Positions 17,847 through 25,890 of a stretch of 64,000 nt of DNA are shown here, in pieces; the first letter of the stretch is position 1, and each line of letters begins with the position of its first letter. The DNA lies in contig NZ_AVFL01000002.1 of the NCBI RefSeq assembly GCF_000576635.1, positions 248,001 through 312,000 of the forward strand, read 5' to 3'. Position numbers and translations under genes: made by a program. Below the pieces are notes generated by a model that was not told the origin of the DNA, did not search any database, and worked only from the letters and a program-made list of their open reading frames with translations. This DNA comes from Skermanella stibiiresistens SB22 (GTDB lineage Bacteria; Pseudomonadota; Alphaproteobacteria; Azospirillales; Azospirillaceae).

Positions 17847-18488
17847 ATGGTTGCCACCAAGAACCCGACACGGCGGACCGGCGGACAGCCTGCCCAATCC
17901 GCGAACAAAACCGTCAATCCCATGAAGAAACCGGCCGCTCGTGCGCGGGTCAAATCGGTGGAAACCGCCAAGACGGAAGATCAGGGAATGACCACGCGGC
18001 CTGTTCCCGTCGCCGCCGAAGCCCAGGCCGCCGAACCCAAGGCCGCCGAGGCGCCAGCACCAGTCGAGACGGCGCCGAAGCCTGCGGCGAAGGTCCTCGA
18101 AGCGGCGCCGCCCGAAGTCATCGAGGCCGTGGCGGACGAGTCTGAGTCGCTGGCCGCCGAACTCGAGGTGGATGGCGGCATCGAAAAGTTGGCGAGCCTC
18201 GCCGAGCAGGTCGTGCACGAGGCCGAGGCGATGGCCGGTGAGGCCGCTCACAACTTCCAGATCGCCATGAAGGCGGCCACTTCGGGTGCCACCGGCGTGG
18301 TTCCGACCCTCGGTGGCGTCAACTCCTATCTGCGCCAATCCGTCGAGATCAACACCAAGTTCCTGGGCGAGTTCGCCAAGGTGCGTTCGCCGGTCGATCT
18401 GGTGTCGTTGCAGATGCGCTTCCTGGAGGAGCATAGGGCCGCGATGCTGGAATTCTCCCGGCAATGGGCCAAGAAGAACGACGCCTGA
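17847..18488 (+). CDS. Phasin family protein with an Ala/Pro/Lys-rich N-terminal extension
   Basis: A 213-residue protein. The C-terminal half (about 105-213) is an amphipathic, largely helical phasin domain: LASLAEQVVHEAEAMAGEAA, then QSVEINTKFLGEFAKVRSP, then VDLVSLQMRFLEEHRAAM. Phasins coat polyhydroxyalkanoate granules. The first 100 residues are low-complexity, first basic (KKPAARARVKS) and then Ala/Glu/Pro-rich, resembling the tails of granule proteins that also contact DNA. The ATG at 17847 is chosen as the first good start, with a GGAG-like site; ATGs at 17922 and about 17988 are alternatives inside the extension. A hairpin with a T-rich tail follows the stop. Confidence 0.82.
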   Translation: MVATKNPTRRTGGQPAQSANKTVNPMKKPAARARVKSVETAKTEDQGMTTRPVPVAAEAQAAEPKAAEAPAPVETAPKPAAKVLEAAPPEVIEAVADESESLAAELEVDGGIEKLASLAEQVVHEAEAMAGEAAHNFQIAMKAATSGATGVVPTLGGVNSYLRQSVEINTKFLGEFAKVRSPVDLVSLQMRFLEEHRAAMLEFSRQWAKKNDA

Positions 18489-18520
18489 TCCCGTTTCGAC
18501 CCGTCTCCGACCCAAGCCAT

Positions 18521-18549
18521 ATGCTACAGGTGTCGCGCACCTGTAGCAT
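18521..18549. promoter_or_regulatory. 12-bp perfect dyad, likely activator site (UAS) for the aco operon
   Basis: The arms ATGCTACAGGTG (18521-18532) and CACCTGTAGCAT (18538-18549) are exact reverse complements around a 5-base centre. The centre lies about 90-100 bases upstream of the -12/-24 promoter, the usual distance for an enhancer bound by a sigma-54 activator. AcoR is encoded in the same locus and is the natural candidate. No T-run follows, which argues against a terminator. Confidence 0.55.
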
Positions 18550-18563
18550 GGGCCGTGTCACCC

Positions 18564-18581
18564 CCGTCCGGACGCGGACGG
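18564..18581 (+). terminator. Hairpin with T-rich tail after the phasin gene
   Basis: CCGTCCG (18564-18570) pairs with CGGACGG (18575-18581) over a 4-base loop, followed by ATTTCTCTT. It could end the phasin transcript. Because it also lies between the activator dyad and the sigma-54 promoter, a regulatory role is the alternative. Confidence 0.4.
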
Positions 18582-18591
18582 ATTTCTCTTC

Positions 18592-18611
18592 CAGGTCAAC
18601 GGTTTGACCTG
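18592..18611. promoter_or_regulatory. 8-bp dyad abutting the aco -24 element
   Basis: CAGGTCAA (18592-18599) and TTGACCTG (18604-18611) form a perfect inverted repeat with a 4-base centre, ending two bases before the sigma-54 promoter. Its position would suit a second regulator (repressor or IHF-like architectural factor). The identity of the binding protein is unknown. Confidence 0.4.
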
Positions 18612-18612
18612 A

Positions 18613-18628
18613 TGGCATGACGGTTGCT
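18613..18628 (+). promoter_or_regulatory. Sigma-54 (RpoN) promoter of acoABC
   Basis: TGGCATGACGGTTGCT matches the -24/-12 consensus: the GG at 18614-18615 and the GC at 18626-18627 are separated by exactly 10 bases, with TGGCA and TTGCT around them. Transcription would start about 12 bases downstream, leaving a leader of about 45 bases before the acoA ATG at 18685. The adjacent AAA+ activator gene with an intact GAFTGA motif supports the call. Confidence 0.8.
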
Positions 18629-18684
18629 CCCTCTCCCGGTACGGACCCGATCAACAAGGGTCCGCATCCGAGGGAGGAGCAAGC

Positions 18685-19650
18685 ATGCAGCTCAATCGCG
18701 AAGAGCTACTCCAAAGCTATCGCACCATGTGCACGATCCGCGAGTTCGAGGAGCGTGTTCACACCGAGTTCTCCGAGGGCGGCATTCCCGGCTTCGTGCA
18801 CCTCTATGCCGGCGAGGAAGCCTCCGCCGTGGGGGTGTGTTCGCACCTGGACGATCGCGACAACATCGCCAGCACCCATCGCGGCCACGGCCACTGCATC
18901 GCCAAGGGCTGCGATGTCGTCGGCATGATGAAGGAGATCTTCGGTAGGGGCGACGGGCTGTGCGGTGGCAAGGGCGGGTCGATGCACATCGCCGACCTGT
19001 CGCGCGGCATGATGGGCGCCAATGGCATCGTTGGCGGGGGCCCGCCGCTGATCTGCGGCGCGGCGCTGACCGCCAAGACCCTGAAGACCGGCGGCGTCGC
19101 CGTGGCCTTCGTCGGGGACGGCGCGTCCAACCAGGGCACCACCCTGGAGAGCTTCAACCTCGCCAAGGTTTGGAACCTGCCGGTGATCTTCGTGGTCGAG
19201 GACAACGGCTACGCCGAGGCCACCGCCAGCGCCTGGTCGGTCGCCGGCACCCAGGCCAAACGGGCGGCCGCCTTCGGCATGACCGCCCACGAGCTTGACG
19301 GCAACGACTTCTTCGCGATCCACCAAGCCGCCGGCGAGGTGATCGAACGCGCCCGGGACGGTGGCGGCCCCAGCCTGCTGCACGTCAAGCTGACCCGCTA
19401 CTTCGGCCATTTCGAAGGCGACGCCATGAGCTATCGCGCGCCCGGCGAAGTCGAGACGGCGCGTCGCGAGCGTGATCCGCTGAAGTTCTTCCGCCAGCGC
19501 GTGACTGCGGCTGGACTGCTGGAACCGGCCCAGCTCGATGGCATCGAAAGCGAGGTGAGATCGCTGATCGACCAATCCGTCAGCCTGTCGAAGTCGGCGC
19601 CGGCTCCCTCGCCGGAGCGGCTGCTGACCGATGTCTACGTCTCGTATTGA
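18685..19650 (+). CDS. acoA: Acetoin dehydrogenase E1 component, alpha subunit (TPP-dependent)
   Basis: A 321-residue E1-alpha subunit of the acetoin dehydrogenase complex, which cleaves acetoin with CoA and NAD to acetyl-CoA and acetaldehyde. It has the 2-oxoacid dehydrogenase E1-alpha fold: GKGGSMHIADLSRGMMGANGI (active-site loop), and the TPP motif GDGASNQGTTLE to EDNGYAE with the conserved spacing. A pyruvate dehydrogenase E1-alpha would look similar, but the neighbours (E1-beta, a lipoyl-hydrolase AcoC and AcoR) fix it as acetoin dehydrogenase. The ATG has a GGGAGGAG site. AcoB starts 14 bases after the stop. Confidence 0.92.
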   Translation: MQLNREELLQSYRTMCTIREFEERVHTEFSEGGIPGFVHLYAGEEASAVGVCSHLDDRDNIASTHRGHGHCIAKGCDVVGMMKEIFGRGDGLCGGKGGSMHIADLSRGMMGANGIVGGGPPLICGAALTAKTLKTGGVAVAFVGDGASNQGTTLESFNLAKVWNLPVIFVVEDNGYAEATASAWSVAGTQAKRAAAFGMTAHELDGNDFFAIHQAAGEVIERARDGGGPSLLHVKLTRYFGHFEGDAMSYRAPGEVETARRERDPLKFFRQRVTAAGLLEPAQLDGIESEVRSLIDQSVSLSKSAPAPSPERLLTDVYVSY

Positions 19651-19663
19651 GGAGGGCCGGGTC

Positions 19664-20668
19664 ATGTCGAAAAAGTCTTACCGTCAAGCCATCAACGAGG
19701 CGCTGGCACAGGAAATGCGCCGCGACCCGACCGTCATCGTGATGGGCGAGGACAATGTCGGCGGCATGGGCGCTCCCGGCGAGGACGACGCCTGGGGCGG
19801 CGTGCTGGGCGTCACCAAAGGGCTGATGCCGGAATTCGGACGCGACCGCGTGCTGGACACGCCGATCACGGAGAGCGCGTTCATCGGCGCCGCCGTCGGA
19901 GCCGCCGCGACGGGGCTGCGGCCGGTGGCGGAGCTGATGTTCGTCGATTTCCTGGGCGTCTGCTTCGACCAGATCTTCAACCAGGCGGCCAAATTCCGCT
20001 ACATGTTCGGCGGCAAGGCGGTCACTCCCGTCGTGATCCGGACCATGTACGGCGCCGGGTTCCGGGCGGCCAGTCAGCACAGCCAGTGCCTGTATCCGAT
20101 CTTCACCCACATCCCGGGCCTGAAGGTCGTGGTGCCGTCGTCGGCCTACGAGGCCAAGGGACTGCTGATCCAGTCGATCCGTGACAACGACCCGGTGATC
20201 TTCCTGGAGCACAAGGTCCTGTACGACGAGATCGAGGAGGTGCCCGACGAGCCCTACACGATCCCGTTCGGCGAGGCCAACCTGACGCGCGAGGGTGACC
20301 ACGTCACCATCGTGGCGTTGGGCCGGATGGTCGGTTTCGCCAACAAGGCGGCCGATATGCTGGAGAAGGAGGGCATCACCTGCACGGTGGTCGATCCGCG
20401 CACGACCTCGCCGCTGGACGAGGATACCATCATCGAGGCGGTCGAGGATACCGGGCGCTTGGTGGTGGTCGACGAGGCCAGCCCCCGATGCGGCATGGCG
20501 GCCGACATCTCGGCGCTGGTGGCGCAGAGCGCCTTCAAGGCGTTGAAGGCTCCCATCCTAATGGTGACCCCTCCGCACACGCCGGTGCCCTTCGCGCCCG
20601 AGCTGGAGGACGCCTACATCCCGACGCCGGACAAGATCGCGGACGCTGTCCGGCGGGTCATGGCCTGA
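19664..20668 (+). CDS. acoB: Acetoin dehydrogenase E1 component, beta subunit
   Basis: A 334-residue E1-beta subunit with the pyrimidine-binding and C-terminal transketolase domains. Recognisable stretches are VIVMGEDNVGG, RVLDTPITESAFIGAAVGAA, ELMFVDFLGVCFDQIFNQ, and in the C-terminal domain TCTVVDPRTTSPLDEDTI and VVVDEASPRCG. The ATG at 19664 has a GAGGAGG site at the acoA stop; an upstream in-frame ATG lies inside acoA and has no site. It forms an alpha2-beta2 heterotetramer with AcoA. No dihydrolipoamide dehydrogenase (E3) gene is in the operon, so one must be supplied from elsewhere. Confidence 0.92.
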   Translation: MSKKSYRQAINEALAQEMRRDPTVIVMGEDNVGGMGAPGEDDAWGGVLGVTKGLMPEFGRDRVLDTPITESAFIGAAVGAAATGLRPVAELMFVDFLGVCFDQIFNQAAKFRYMFGGKAVTPVVIRTMYGAGFRAASQHSQCLYPIFTHIPGLKVVVPSSAYEAKGLLIQSIRDNDPVIFLEHKVLYDEIEEVPDEPYTIPFGEANLTREGDHVTIVALGRMVGFANKAADMLEKEGITCTVVDPRTTSPLDEDTIIEAVEDTGRLVVVDEASPRCGMAADISALVAQSAFKALKAPILMVTPPHTPVPFAPELEDAYIPTPDKIADAVRRVMA

Positions 20669-20691
20669 GGGATCTTTTCGAGGAATTTCGG

Positions 20692-21828
20692 ATGACTAGT
20701 GAGATCAAGGCTCTGGCCATGCCCAAATGGGGTCTGGCGATGACCGAGGGTGCCGTCACCGCGTGGCTGGTCGAGGAGGGCGCCACACTCCGGGAAGGTG
20801 ACGAGATCCTGGAGATCGAGACGACCAAGATCACCAACGTCTATGAGTCACCGGCGGCCGGTACCCTGCGCCGCCGCGTCGTGGCCGCTGGCGAGACCGT
20901 CCCGGTCGGAGCGCTGCTCGGTGTCGTGGCCGACGCCAGCGTTCCGGACACCGAGATCGACGCCTTCGTGGCGCGGTTCCAGGAGGAGTTCTCGGTCGAG
21001 GCCGCCGCGTCGGCCGAGGCGGCGGGGCCGGAGCCGCGGTTCGTCGACGCCGGTGGGCAACGGCTCCGCTATCTCGTGATGGGCGATGGCAAGGGCGAGG
21101 AGGGGGTGGCACCGCTGGTGCTGATCCACGGCTTCGGCGGCGACCTCAACAATTGGCAGTTCAACCAGCCCATGCTGGCCGAGGATCGCCCGGTCTACGC
21201 GCTGGATCTCCCAGGTCATGGCGGATCGGCGAAGCATGGAGTCGTGGGTGGCGTGCCCGAACTGGCCAGGGCGGTGCGCGACTTCCTCAACGCCCTGGGC
21301 ATCCAGCGGGCGCATCTCGGCGGTCATTCCATGGGCGGGGCGGTTGCGTTGCATCTGGCGGCGGAGGAACCGGCGCGGGTCGCCTCCGTCACGCTGGTCT
21401 GCTCGGCCGGGCTCGGCCATGACATCAACATCGACTACATCGAAGGCTTCATCGCCGCCGACCGGCGTAAGGAGATGAAGTCCGTGCTGGAGACGCTGTT
21501 CGCCGACGCCTCGCTGGTCAGCCGGGACATGGTCGAGGAGTTGTTGAAGTACAAGCGGCTGGACGGTGTCGCCTCGGCGCTGCGGGCGATCGCCGACGCC
21601 AGCTTCGCGGATGGCAGGCAGTCGCATGTGCTCGTCGATCGGCTGGAGGGGGTGGGCGCGCCGGTCCAGGCGGTCTGGGGTGCCGCCGACCGGATCATCC
21701 CCGCCGCCCACGCGCGGACGGTGCCTGCGGAGCGGCGGCATGTGCTCGACGGTGCCGGACACATGGTCCACATGGAGAAGGCCGGGGAATTCAACCGGCT
21801 GATGTCCGACTTTATGTCCATGGCTTGA
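20692..21828 (+). CDS. acoC: Acetoin dehydrogenase E2: lipoyl domain fused to alpha/beta hydrolase-type acetyltransferase
   Basis: A 378-residue AcoC-type E2. The N-terminal lipoyl domain (about 1-80) has the lipoylated lysine K46 in EIETTKITNVYESP. A short Ala/Glu-rich linker (about 95-120) leads into an alpha/beta hydrolase fold with the nucleophile elbow GGHSMGGAVAL (S213) and a late histidine H357 in DGAGHMVHMEKAGEF. This hydrolase-fold E2 is specific to acetoin dehydrogenases rather than pyruvate dehydrogenases and transfers the acetyl group to CoA. The ATG has a GAGGA site, 24 bases after acoB. A longer in-frame start exists inside acoB but would prefix a non-native arginine-rich stretch. 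Confidence 0.93.
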   Translation: MTSEIKALAMPKWGLAMTEGAVTAWLVEEGATLREGDEILEIETTKITNVYESPAAGTLRRRVVAAGETVPVGALLGVVADASVPDTEIDAFVARFQEEFSVEAAASAEAAGPEPRFVDAGGQRLRYLVMGDGKGEEGVAPLVLIHGFGGDLNNWQFNQPMLAEDRPVYALDLPGHGGSAKHGVVGGVPELARAVRDFLNALGIQRAHLGGHSMGGAVALHLAAEEPARVASVTLVCSAGLGHDINIDYIEGFIAADRRKEMKSVLETLFADASLVSRDMVEELLKYKRLDGVASALRAIADASFADGRQSHVLVDRLEGVGAPVQAVWGAADRIIPAAHARTVPAERRHVLDGAGHMVHMEKAGEFNRLMSDFMSMA

Positions 21829-21915
21829 CCGCGTAGGGCGATTCCGTCGGGAGCGGACCGGTGCTACACTCGCGCGATAACGGCGATGGAACGCCGGCAT
21901 GTTGGGAGGAATGCA

Positions 21916-23847
21916 ATGGTCCGTCTCCATGCGCCAGAGCGGGAGCACGTCGATCTCATTTTCGCCAGCGTAACCGGGGCGGCGGCCGACCGGGACACCC
22001 AGCCGCCCGATCTGATCAGGCGATCCTGGGCGCGCTGCCTCAACAACCATCAGCTCGACCCCGCCCGGCCCGGGCGCCCCGTGGTCCTGACCCGAACGGA
22101 GCTGGGCGGCTTCCGCGAGCCGATGGAGGAGTTCATCGGCATAGCGACCGCTGAGCTCCGCCGCTTGCATGGGCAGGTGGCCGGATCCGACTATGTCGTC
22201 ATGCTGACCGACGCCAACGGCATCGCGGTCGATTACCTGGGGCACGCCAGCTTCGAACAGCAGTTGAAGCAGGCGGGCCTCTATCTCGGTTCCGTCTGGT
22301 CGGAGGCGCAGGAAGGCACCAATGGCGTCGGAACCTGCATCGCCACGGGCGAGCCGATGACGGTCCACCGGGGAGAGCATTTCCGATCCCTTCACACGGG
22401 GCTGACTTGCACCGTGGCGCCGATCTTTGATCCCGCAGGCCAGATGCTGGGGGTGCTGGACGTCTCCAACATGTCGGCGCCGGCGGATCGGCGCAGCCAG
22501 ATGCTGGCGCTCGAACTGGTCAAACGCTCCGCCCGTCTGATGGAGGACGGCTATTTCCTGGCTCGGTCGCGGCGGCACTGGGTGATCGGTTTGAGCGCCA
22601 GCCGGGAATTGGCGGATGTGGTGATCGACGGGCTGCTGGCTGTCGATGCCGGCGGGACGATCCTGGGGGCAAACCAGACGGCGCTCCGCACCGGTCTGAC
22701 CGGCGACGCCGGACCGCTGCTGGGCAGGAGCCTCTACGAGCTGTTTGGTTTGACGATGGACGCGCTGATCGGAAGGCAGCGGACGGGAACGCCGCAGCCG
22801 CTCCGCTGTCTGGCGACGGGGACGACGTGGTTCGCGACCCTGCGTCAGCCGACTGGGCGACCGCTCCGCGCCACTCCGGCCGAGCGGCCACGTCCGCACG
22901 CGGTGGCGCCTTCCGGAGCCACGACGGGTCCGCTCGGTTTGGATGAATTGGCCGGCGGCGATCCCGCCATGGCCAGCCATGTCCAGCGGATTCGCCGGGT
23001 GCTCGACAAGGGTATCGGCATCATGATCCTGGGGGAGACCGGTACCGGCAAGGAGGCGGTGGCCCATGCGATCCATCGCGGCAGCGCCCGGGCATCCCGG
23101 CCTTTCGTCGGGATCAACTGCGCCGCCATTCCGGAAAGCCTGATCGAGAGCGAGTTGTTCGGCTATGCCGACGGTGCCTTCACGGGCGCCCGGCGCGGCG
23201 GCGTGCGCGGCAAGGTGCAGTTGGCCGATGGCGGGACGCTGTTCCTGGACGAGATCGGCGACATGCCGTTGGGGGCGCAGACCCGTCTGCTGCGGGTGCT
23301 GGCGGAACGGGAGATCCTGCCGCTCGGGCATGACCGGCCGATCGCGGTCGATCTCAGCGTCATCTGCGCCACCCACCAGGACTTGGAACGGCTGGTCGCG
23401 GCCGGGCGGTTCCGGGAGGACCTTTATTATCGCCTGAACGGCTTGGCGGTAACCCTGCCGCCGCTGCGTGATCGGTCGGACAAGGCCGATTTGATCAGGA
23501 CCTTGGCGGTACCTGCGCGGATCGACGGGCCGGCTTTGTCGGCGTTGCTCGCCTGCCGCTGGCCGGGGAACATCCGGCAGCTGCAAAACGTCATGCGTGT
23601 CGCCGCCGCTCTGTCGGAGGGCGGAGTGATCCGGCTGGACGACCTGCCAGCGGAGGTGACCCGCCCCGCCTTGTCGGCGGCACCACCGGAGCCCTTGCCC
23701 TCGGGGGAGGCCGGCGTGCTGCTGTCGGTCCTGCGCCGTCACCAGTGGTGCGTCACCCGCGCCGCCGAGGAACTGCACATAAGCCGCTCCACCCTGCATC
23801 GGAAGATAAACCGCTTCGGTCTGGTCTCGCCGGCCCGGCTGGAATGA
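21916..23847 (+). CDS. acoR: Sigma-54-dependent activator of acetoin catabolism (AcoR-like)
   Basis: A 643-residue enhancer-binding protein. The N-terminal GAF-type sensor (about 60-200) includes GSVWSEAQEGTNGVGTC, the typical AcoR/NifA GAF signature, and a middle PAS-like region (about 225-290) follows. The AAA+ domain (about 345-575) has Walker A GETGTGKEAVAHAI, sigma-54 loop GAFTGA, Walker B GTLFLDEIGD and the arginine region FREDLYYRLNG. A Fis-type HTH lies at the C-terminus (CVTRAAEELHISRSTLHRK). The ATG at 21916 has a GGGAGGA site. It sits 87 bases after acoC on the same strand and most likely drives the sigma-54 promoter at 18613. Acetoin is the expected ligand by family. Confidence 0.92.
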   Translation: MVRLHAPEREHVDLIFASVTGAAADRDTQPPDLIRRSWARCLNNHQLDPARPGRPVVLTRTELGGFREPMEEFIGIATAELRRLHGQVAGSDYVVMLTDANGIAVDYLGHASFEQQLKQAGLYLGSVWSEAQEGTNGVGTCIATGEPMTVHRGEHFRSLHTGLTCTVAPIFDPAGQMLGVLDVSNMSAPADRRSQMLALELVKRSARLMEDGYFLARSRRHWVIGLSASRELADVVIDGLLAVDAGGTILGANQTALRTGLTGDAGPLLGRSLYELFGLTMDALIGRQRTGTPQPLRCLATGTTWFATLRQPTGRPLRATPAERPRPHAVAPSGATTGPLGLDELAGGDPAMASHVQRIRRVLDKGIGIMILGETGTGKEAVAHAIHRGSARASRPFVGINCAAIPESLIESELFGYADGAFTGARRGGVRGKVQLADGGTLFLDEIGDMPLGAQTRLLRVLAEREILPLGHDRPIAVDLSVICATHQDLERLVAAGRFREDLYYRLNGLAVTLPPLRDRSDKADLIRTLAVPARIDGPALSALLACRWPGNIRQLQNVMRVAAALSEGGVIRLDDLPAEVTRPALSAAPPEPLPSGEAGVLLSVLRRHQWCVTRAAEELHISRSTLHRKINRFGLVSPARLE

Positions 23848-23876
23848 TGGCTGCGGGATCGCGCAACCCGGCGACT

Positions 23877-24650
23877 TCAGTGTTGTGACGCTGAGGTTGC
23901 TGGAAACATTGAGAGACCTTGCTCCCTCCGTTTCAGGAGGTCCGGAACCATGGCCAGATTGGCGATCGCCCAAGCGCGTGACGCGGCGAGCGAGCGCCAC
24001 GCCTCGAGCGTCGTGGGATGCAGGTGGCGTAAGGCTTCGACGGGTTCCATATCGACCGCCTCCACTAGGCGTCCGCTGAATGTGGCGAAGTTGACGCTTC
24101 GATTGGTCAGGCTATCCGGGACGTCTGGACGATCCCGCATTACTTTCTGATGTAGGATTTCAGCTTCAAGTTTGTCCGCTCTGTAGCTCTTCTCACGAAA
24201 CGTCAATTGCCTCGTATTCAAAAAGGCTAAAATTTCCTTTGCTTGAGTATTGTCGGCGGCATTCAGTTCGACCCAACTGGTATTGACCCGCACAAGGAGG
24301 CGAGCCAAACCAAACGCCGCCATGGTTGACCTTAGCCTGTCCTGTTCCGAAGCGGATACCTGATCCAATGTCCTTATCATGGCAAGAACACCCATGATGC
24401 CTGATGCGCTACCGGCGGCCACACACCCCCGGAGCGCCAACTCCGCGCCTTCGCATTCGGTGCCAGCTCTCAGCGAACGGATGTAATGTGAGAAGTGTCC
24501 GGACCATTCCGATATCATGGGTGCGGAAATGGCCCGCAGTTCATTGATGCGTTTCGTATTCTCCGTGTAGGTGCCAGCCGGCGCGGAAGCATGGCGGTAG
24601 GCTTGCGTGATTTCCGACAGAAGAATGTCCTGGGCTTCTGGGACGGGCAT
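23877..24650 (-). CDS. Unrecognised protein, AT-rich gene, mostly helical
   Basis: A 257-residue protein of no family I know. It looks alpha-helical and soluble, with a glycine-rich hydrophobic run GCVAAGSASGIMGVLAMIRTL near residue 75 that could be buried or membrane-associated. A basic charged middle (FREKSYRADKLEAEILHQ) and a helical C-terminus (TLEAWRSLAASRAWAIANLAM) follow. The gene is much more AT-rich than its neighbours: a 60-base sample at 24181-24240 is about 38% GC, so recent transfer is likely. No strong ribosome site precedes the ATG at 24650. It is convergent with acoR and follows the 91-residue gene on the same strand after 109 bases. A toxin, phage-defence or fitness gene is possible, with no direct evidence. 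Confidence 0.6.
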   Translation of the reverse strand: MPVPEAQDILLSEITQAYRHASAPAGTYTENTKRINELRAISAPMISEWSGHFSHYIRSLRAGTECEGAELALRGCVAAGSASGIMGVLAMIRTLDQVSASEQDRLRSTMAAFGLARLLVRVNTSWVELNAADNTQAKEILAFLNTRQLTFREKSYRADKLEAEILHQKVMRDRPDVPDSLTNRSVNFATFSGRLVEAVDMEPVEALRHLHPTTLEAWRSLAASRAWAIANLAMVPDLLKRREQGLSMFPATSASQH

Positions 24651-24759
24651 GACGAACTCGGTCGGCGCGCGGCATCGCGGCTCGTATCCGATGCACGAGC
24701 ACGGTTCCGACCGCAGTTATGGTGATATATGGGATGAAAAGTGTCGTCGCGGATGCGAC

Positions 24760-25035
24760 TTAGCCGCCGGGACGCCTGTTCGTTCCGTATTTCAAAGCAT
24801 CGGATAGGATCCGCAACCCTTCGAAGTTGGGCTTGAAGGCGTCATCGAAACACTGGATCGCGAAGGCGATCGCGTCTTCGTCGTTCAATTCGGCCAGTGG
24901 GCCTTTCGGCACGAAGCGCGTTGGGACGGGAGTCTCCGCCGAGCTTGGCGCGGGCATTGGCCAGTTGGCGCGGGGCTCGACATCGGCAAGCCCCTTGGAT
25001 GCCACGAAACCAAGCCTCGATGTCACATCCGACAT
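24760..25035 (-). CDS. Small unrecognised protein upstream of the AT-rich gene
   Basis: A 91-residue protein. The first half is proline- and alanine-rich and probably disordered (NWPMPAPSSAETPVPT). The second half may form helices (LNDEDAIAFAIQCFDDAFKP, then NFEGLRILSDALKYG). The ATG at 25035 has a GGAG site at 8 bases. No family is recognised. It lies on the same strand as the 257-residue gene, so a two-gene unit is possible. It is equally compatible with a chance open frame, because it is short and poorly constrained. Confidence 0.45.
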   Translation of the reverse strand: MSDVTSRLGFVASKGLADVEPRANWPMPAPSSAETPVPTRFVPKGPLAELNDEDAIAFAIQCFDDAFKPNFEGLRILSDALKYGTNRRPGG

Positions 25036-25113
25036 TACCCACACTCCGGAAACCGAGATCCTACCACCAAATCGTGAGATTAAGCTTGGCTGGGCAGGCT
25101 TTCAATAAAACTT

Positions 25114-25890
25114 TCAGAAATCCCGCAGGCTCGGGACGCTCGCCAGCAGGGTTCGGGTGTAGTCGTGCTGGGGAGATCCGAACAGGACGGCGCGGGGAGC
25201 CTGCTCGACGACGCGACCGCGGTTCATGACGGCGACGGTGTCGCATAGGGCTTCGACAACGGCGAGATCGTGGCTGATGAAGATGTAGGCCAGCCCCAAT
25301 TCCGCCTTCAGGCGGTTGAGCAGGGCCAGGATCTGCGCCTGGATCGAAACGTCCAGGGCTGACACCGGCTCGTCCAGGATGATCAGTCGGGGATCCGCCG
25401 CCAGGGCGCGGGCGATGCCGATGCGCTGGGCCTGACCGCCGGAGAACTCATGGGGATGGCGGTCCAGGAACTCGGTGCGCAGGTTGACCTGATCCATCAA
25501 TTGCTCGACCCGGCGGCGCCGATCCGCCTTCGTCATGCCGAGCAGGTGGATGAGGGGCGCCTCGAGGATCTGGGCGATCGTCTTCCGCGGGTTGAGGGCG
25601 CCACTGGGATCCTGGAAGACGAACTGCATCTTGCGGTGCAGATCCTTCGAACGGCGCCGCCCGACCTCGACGCCATCGATCAGAACCGTCCCCGAGGTCG
25701 GCTTCTCCAACCCGATCAGAAGCCGCGCCAGCGTCGATTTGCCCGAGCCGGACTCGCCGACGATGCCGAAGGTCTCTCCCGGATCGACGGTCAGGTTGAC
25801 TCCATCGACGGCGTTGATGATGGGTTTCCGCGACCAACCGCCGCCAAAGACCTTGCGCAGATTGCGCGCTTCCAGGAGAGGTGTGGTCAT
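25114..25890 (-). CDS. Peptide/nickel-type ABC transporter ATP-binding protein (DppF-like)
   Basis: A 258-residue ATPase of the oligopeptide/nickel importer class. It has Walker A GESGSGKSTL near residue 47, Q-loop FVFQDPSGALNP, signature FSGGQAQRIGIARAL, Walker B LIILDEPVSALD, and H-loop FISHDLAVVEAL. It is slightly short for DppF because the C-terminal zinc-like oligopeptide extension is almost absent (ends VPSLRDF). The ATG at 25890 overlaps the stop of the fused permease-ATPase gene as ATGA, so it is the last gene of the importer operon and pairs with that fused ATPase. Confidence 0.93.
   Translation of the reverse strand: MTTPLLEARNLRKVFGGGWSRKPIINAVDGVNLTVDPGETFGIVGESGSGKSTLARLLIGLEKPTSGTVLIDGVEVGRRRSKDLHRKMQFVFQDPSGALNPRKTIAQILEAPLIHLLGMTKADRRRRVEQLMDQVNLRTEFLDRHPHEFSGGQAQRIGIARALAADPRLIILDEPVSALDVSIQAQILALLNRLKAELGLAYIFISHDLAVVEALCDTVAVMNRGRVVEQAPRAVLFGSPQHDYTRTLLASVPSLRDF

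Noticed and set aside
18521-18611. Three adjacent inverted repeats as a possible CRISPR array or mobile-element end
   Set aside because: The repeats differ in sequence, and spacing does not fit repeat-spacer units. They lie at promoter and terminator distances, so regulation is the simpler reading.
20848-24000. A 1050-codon open frame on the minus strand opposite acoC and acoR
   Set aside because: It is an antisense shadow: arginine/glutamine/glycine-rich, no domain, no ribosome site, and the plus strand carries full-length acoC and acoR with all motifs.
23877-25035. The AT-rich pair as a toxin-antitoxin system
   Set aside because: Neither protein resembles a known toxin or antitoxin, the larger gene is downstream, sizes are unusual, and no overlap or autoregulatory dyad is visible. 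Kept only as an unknown pair.
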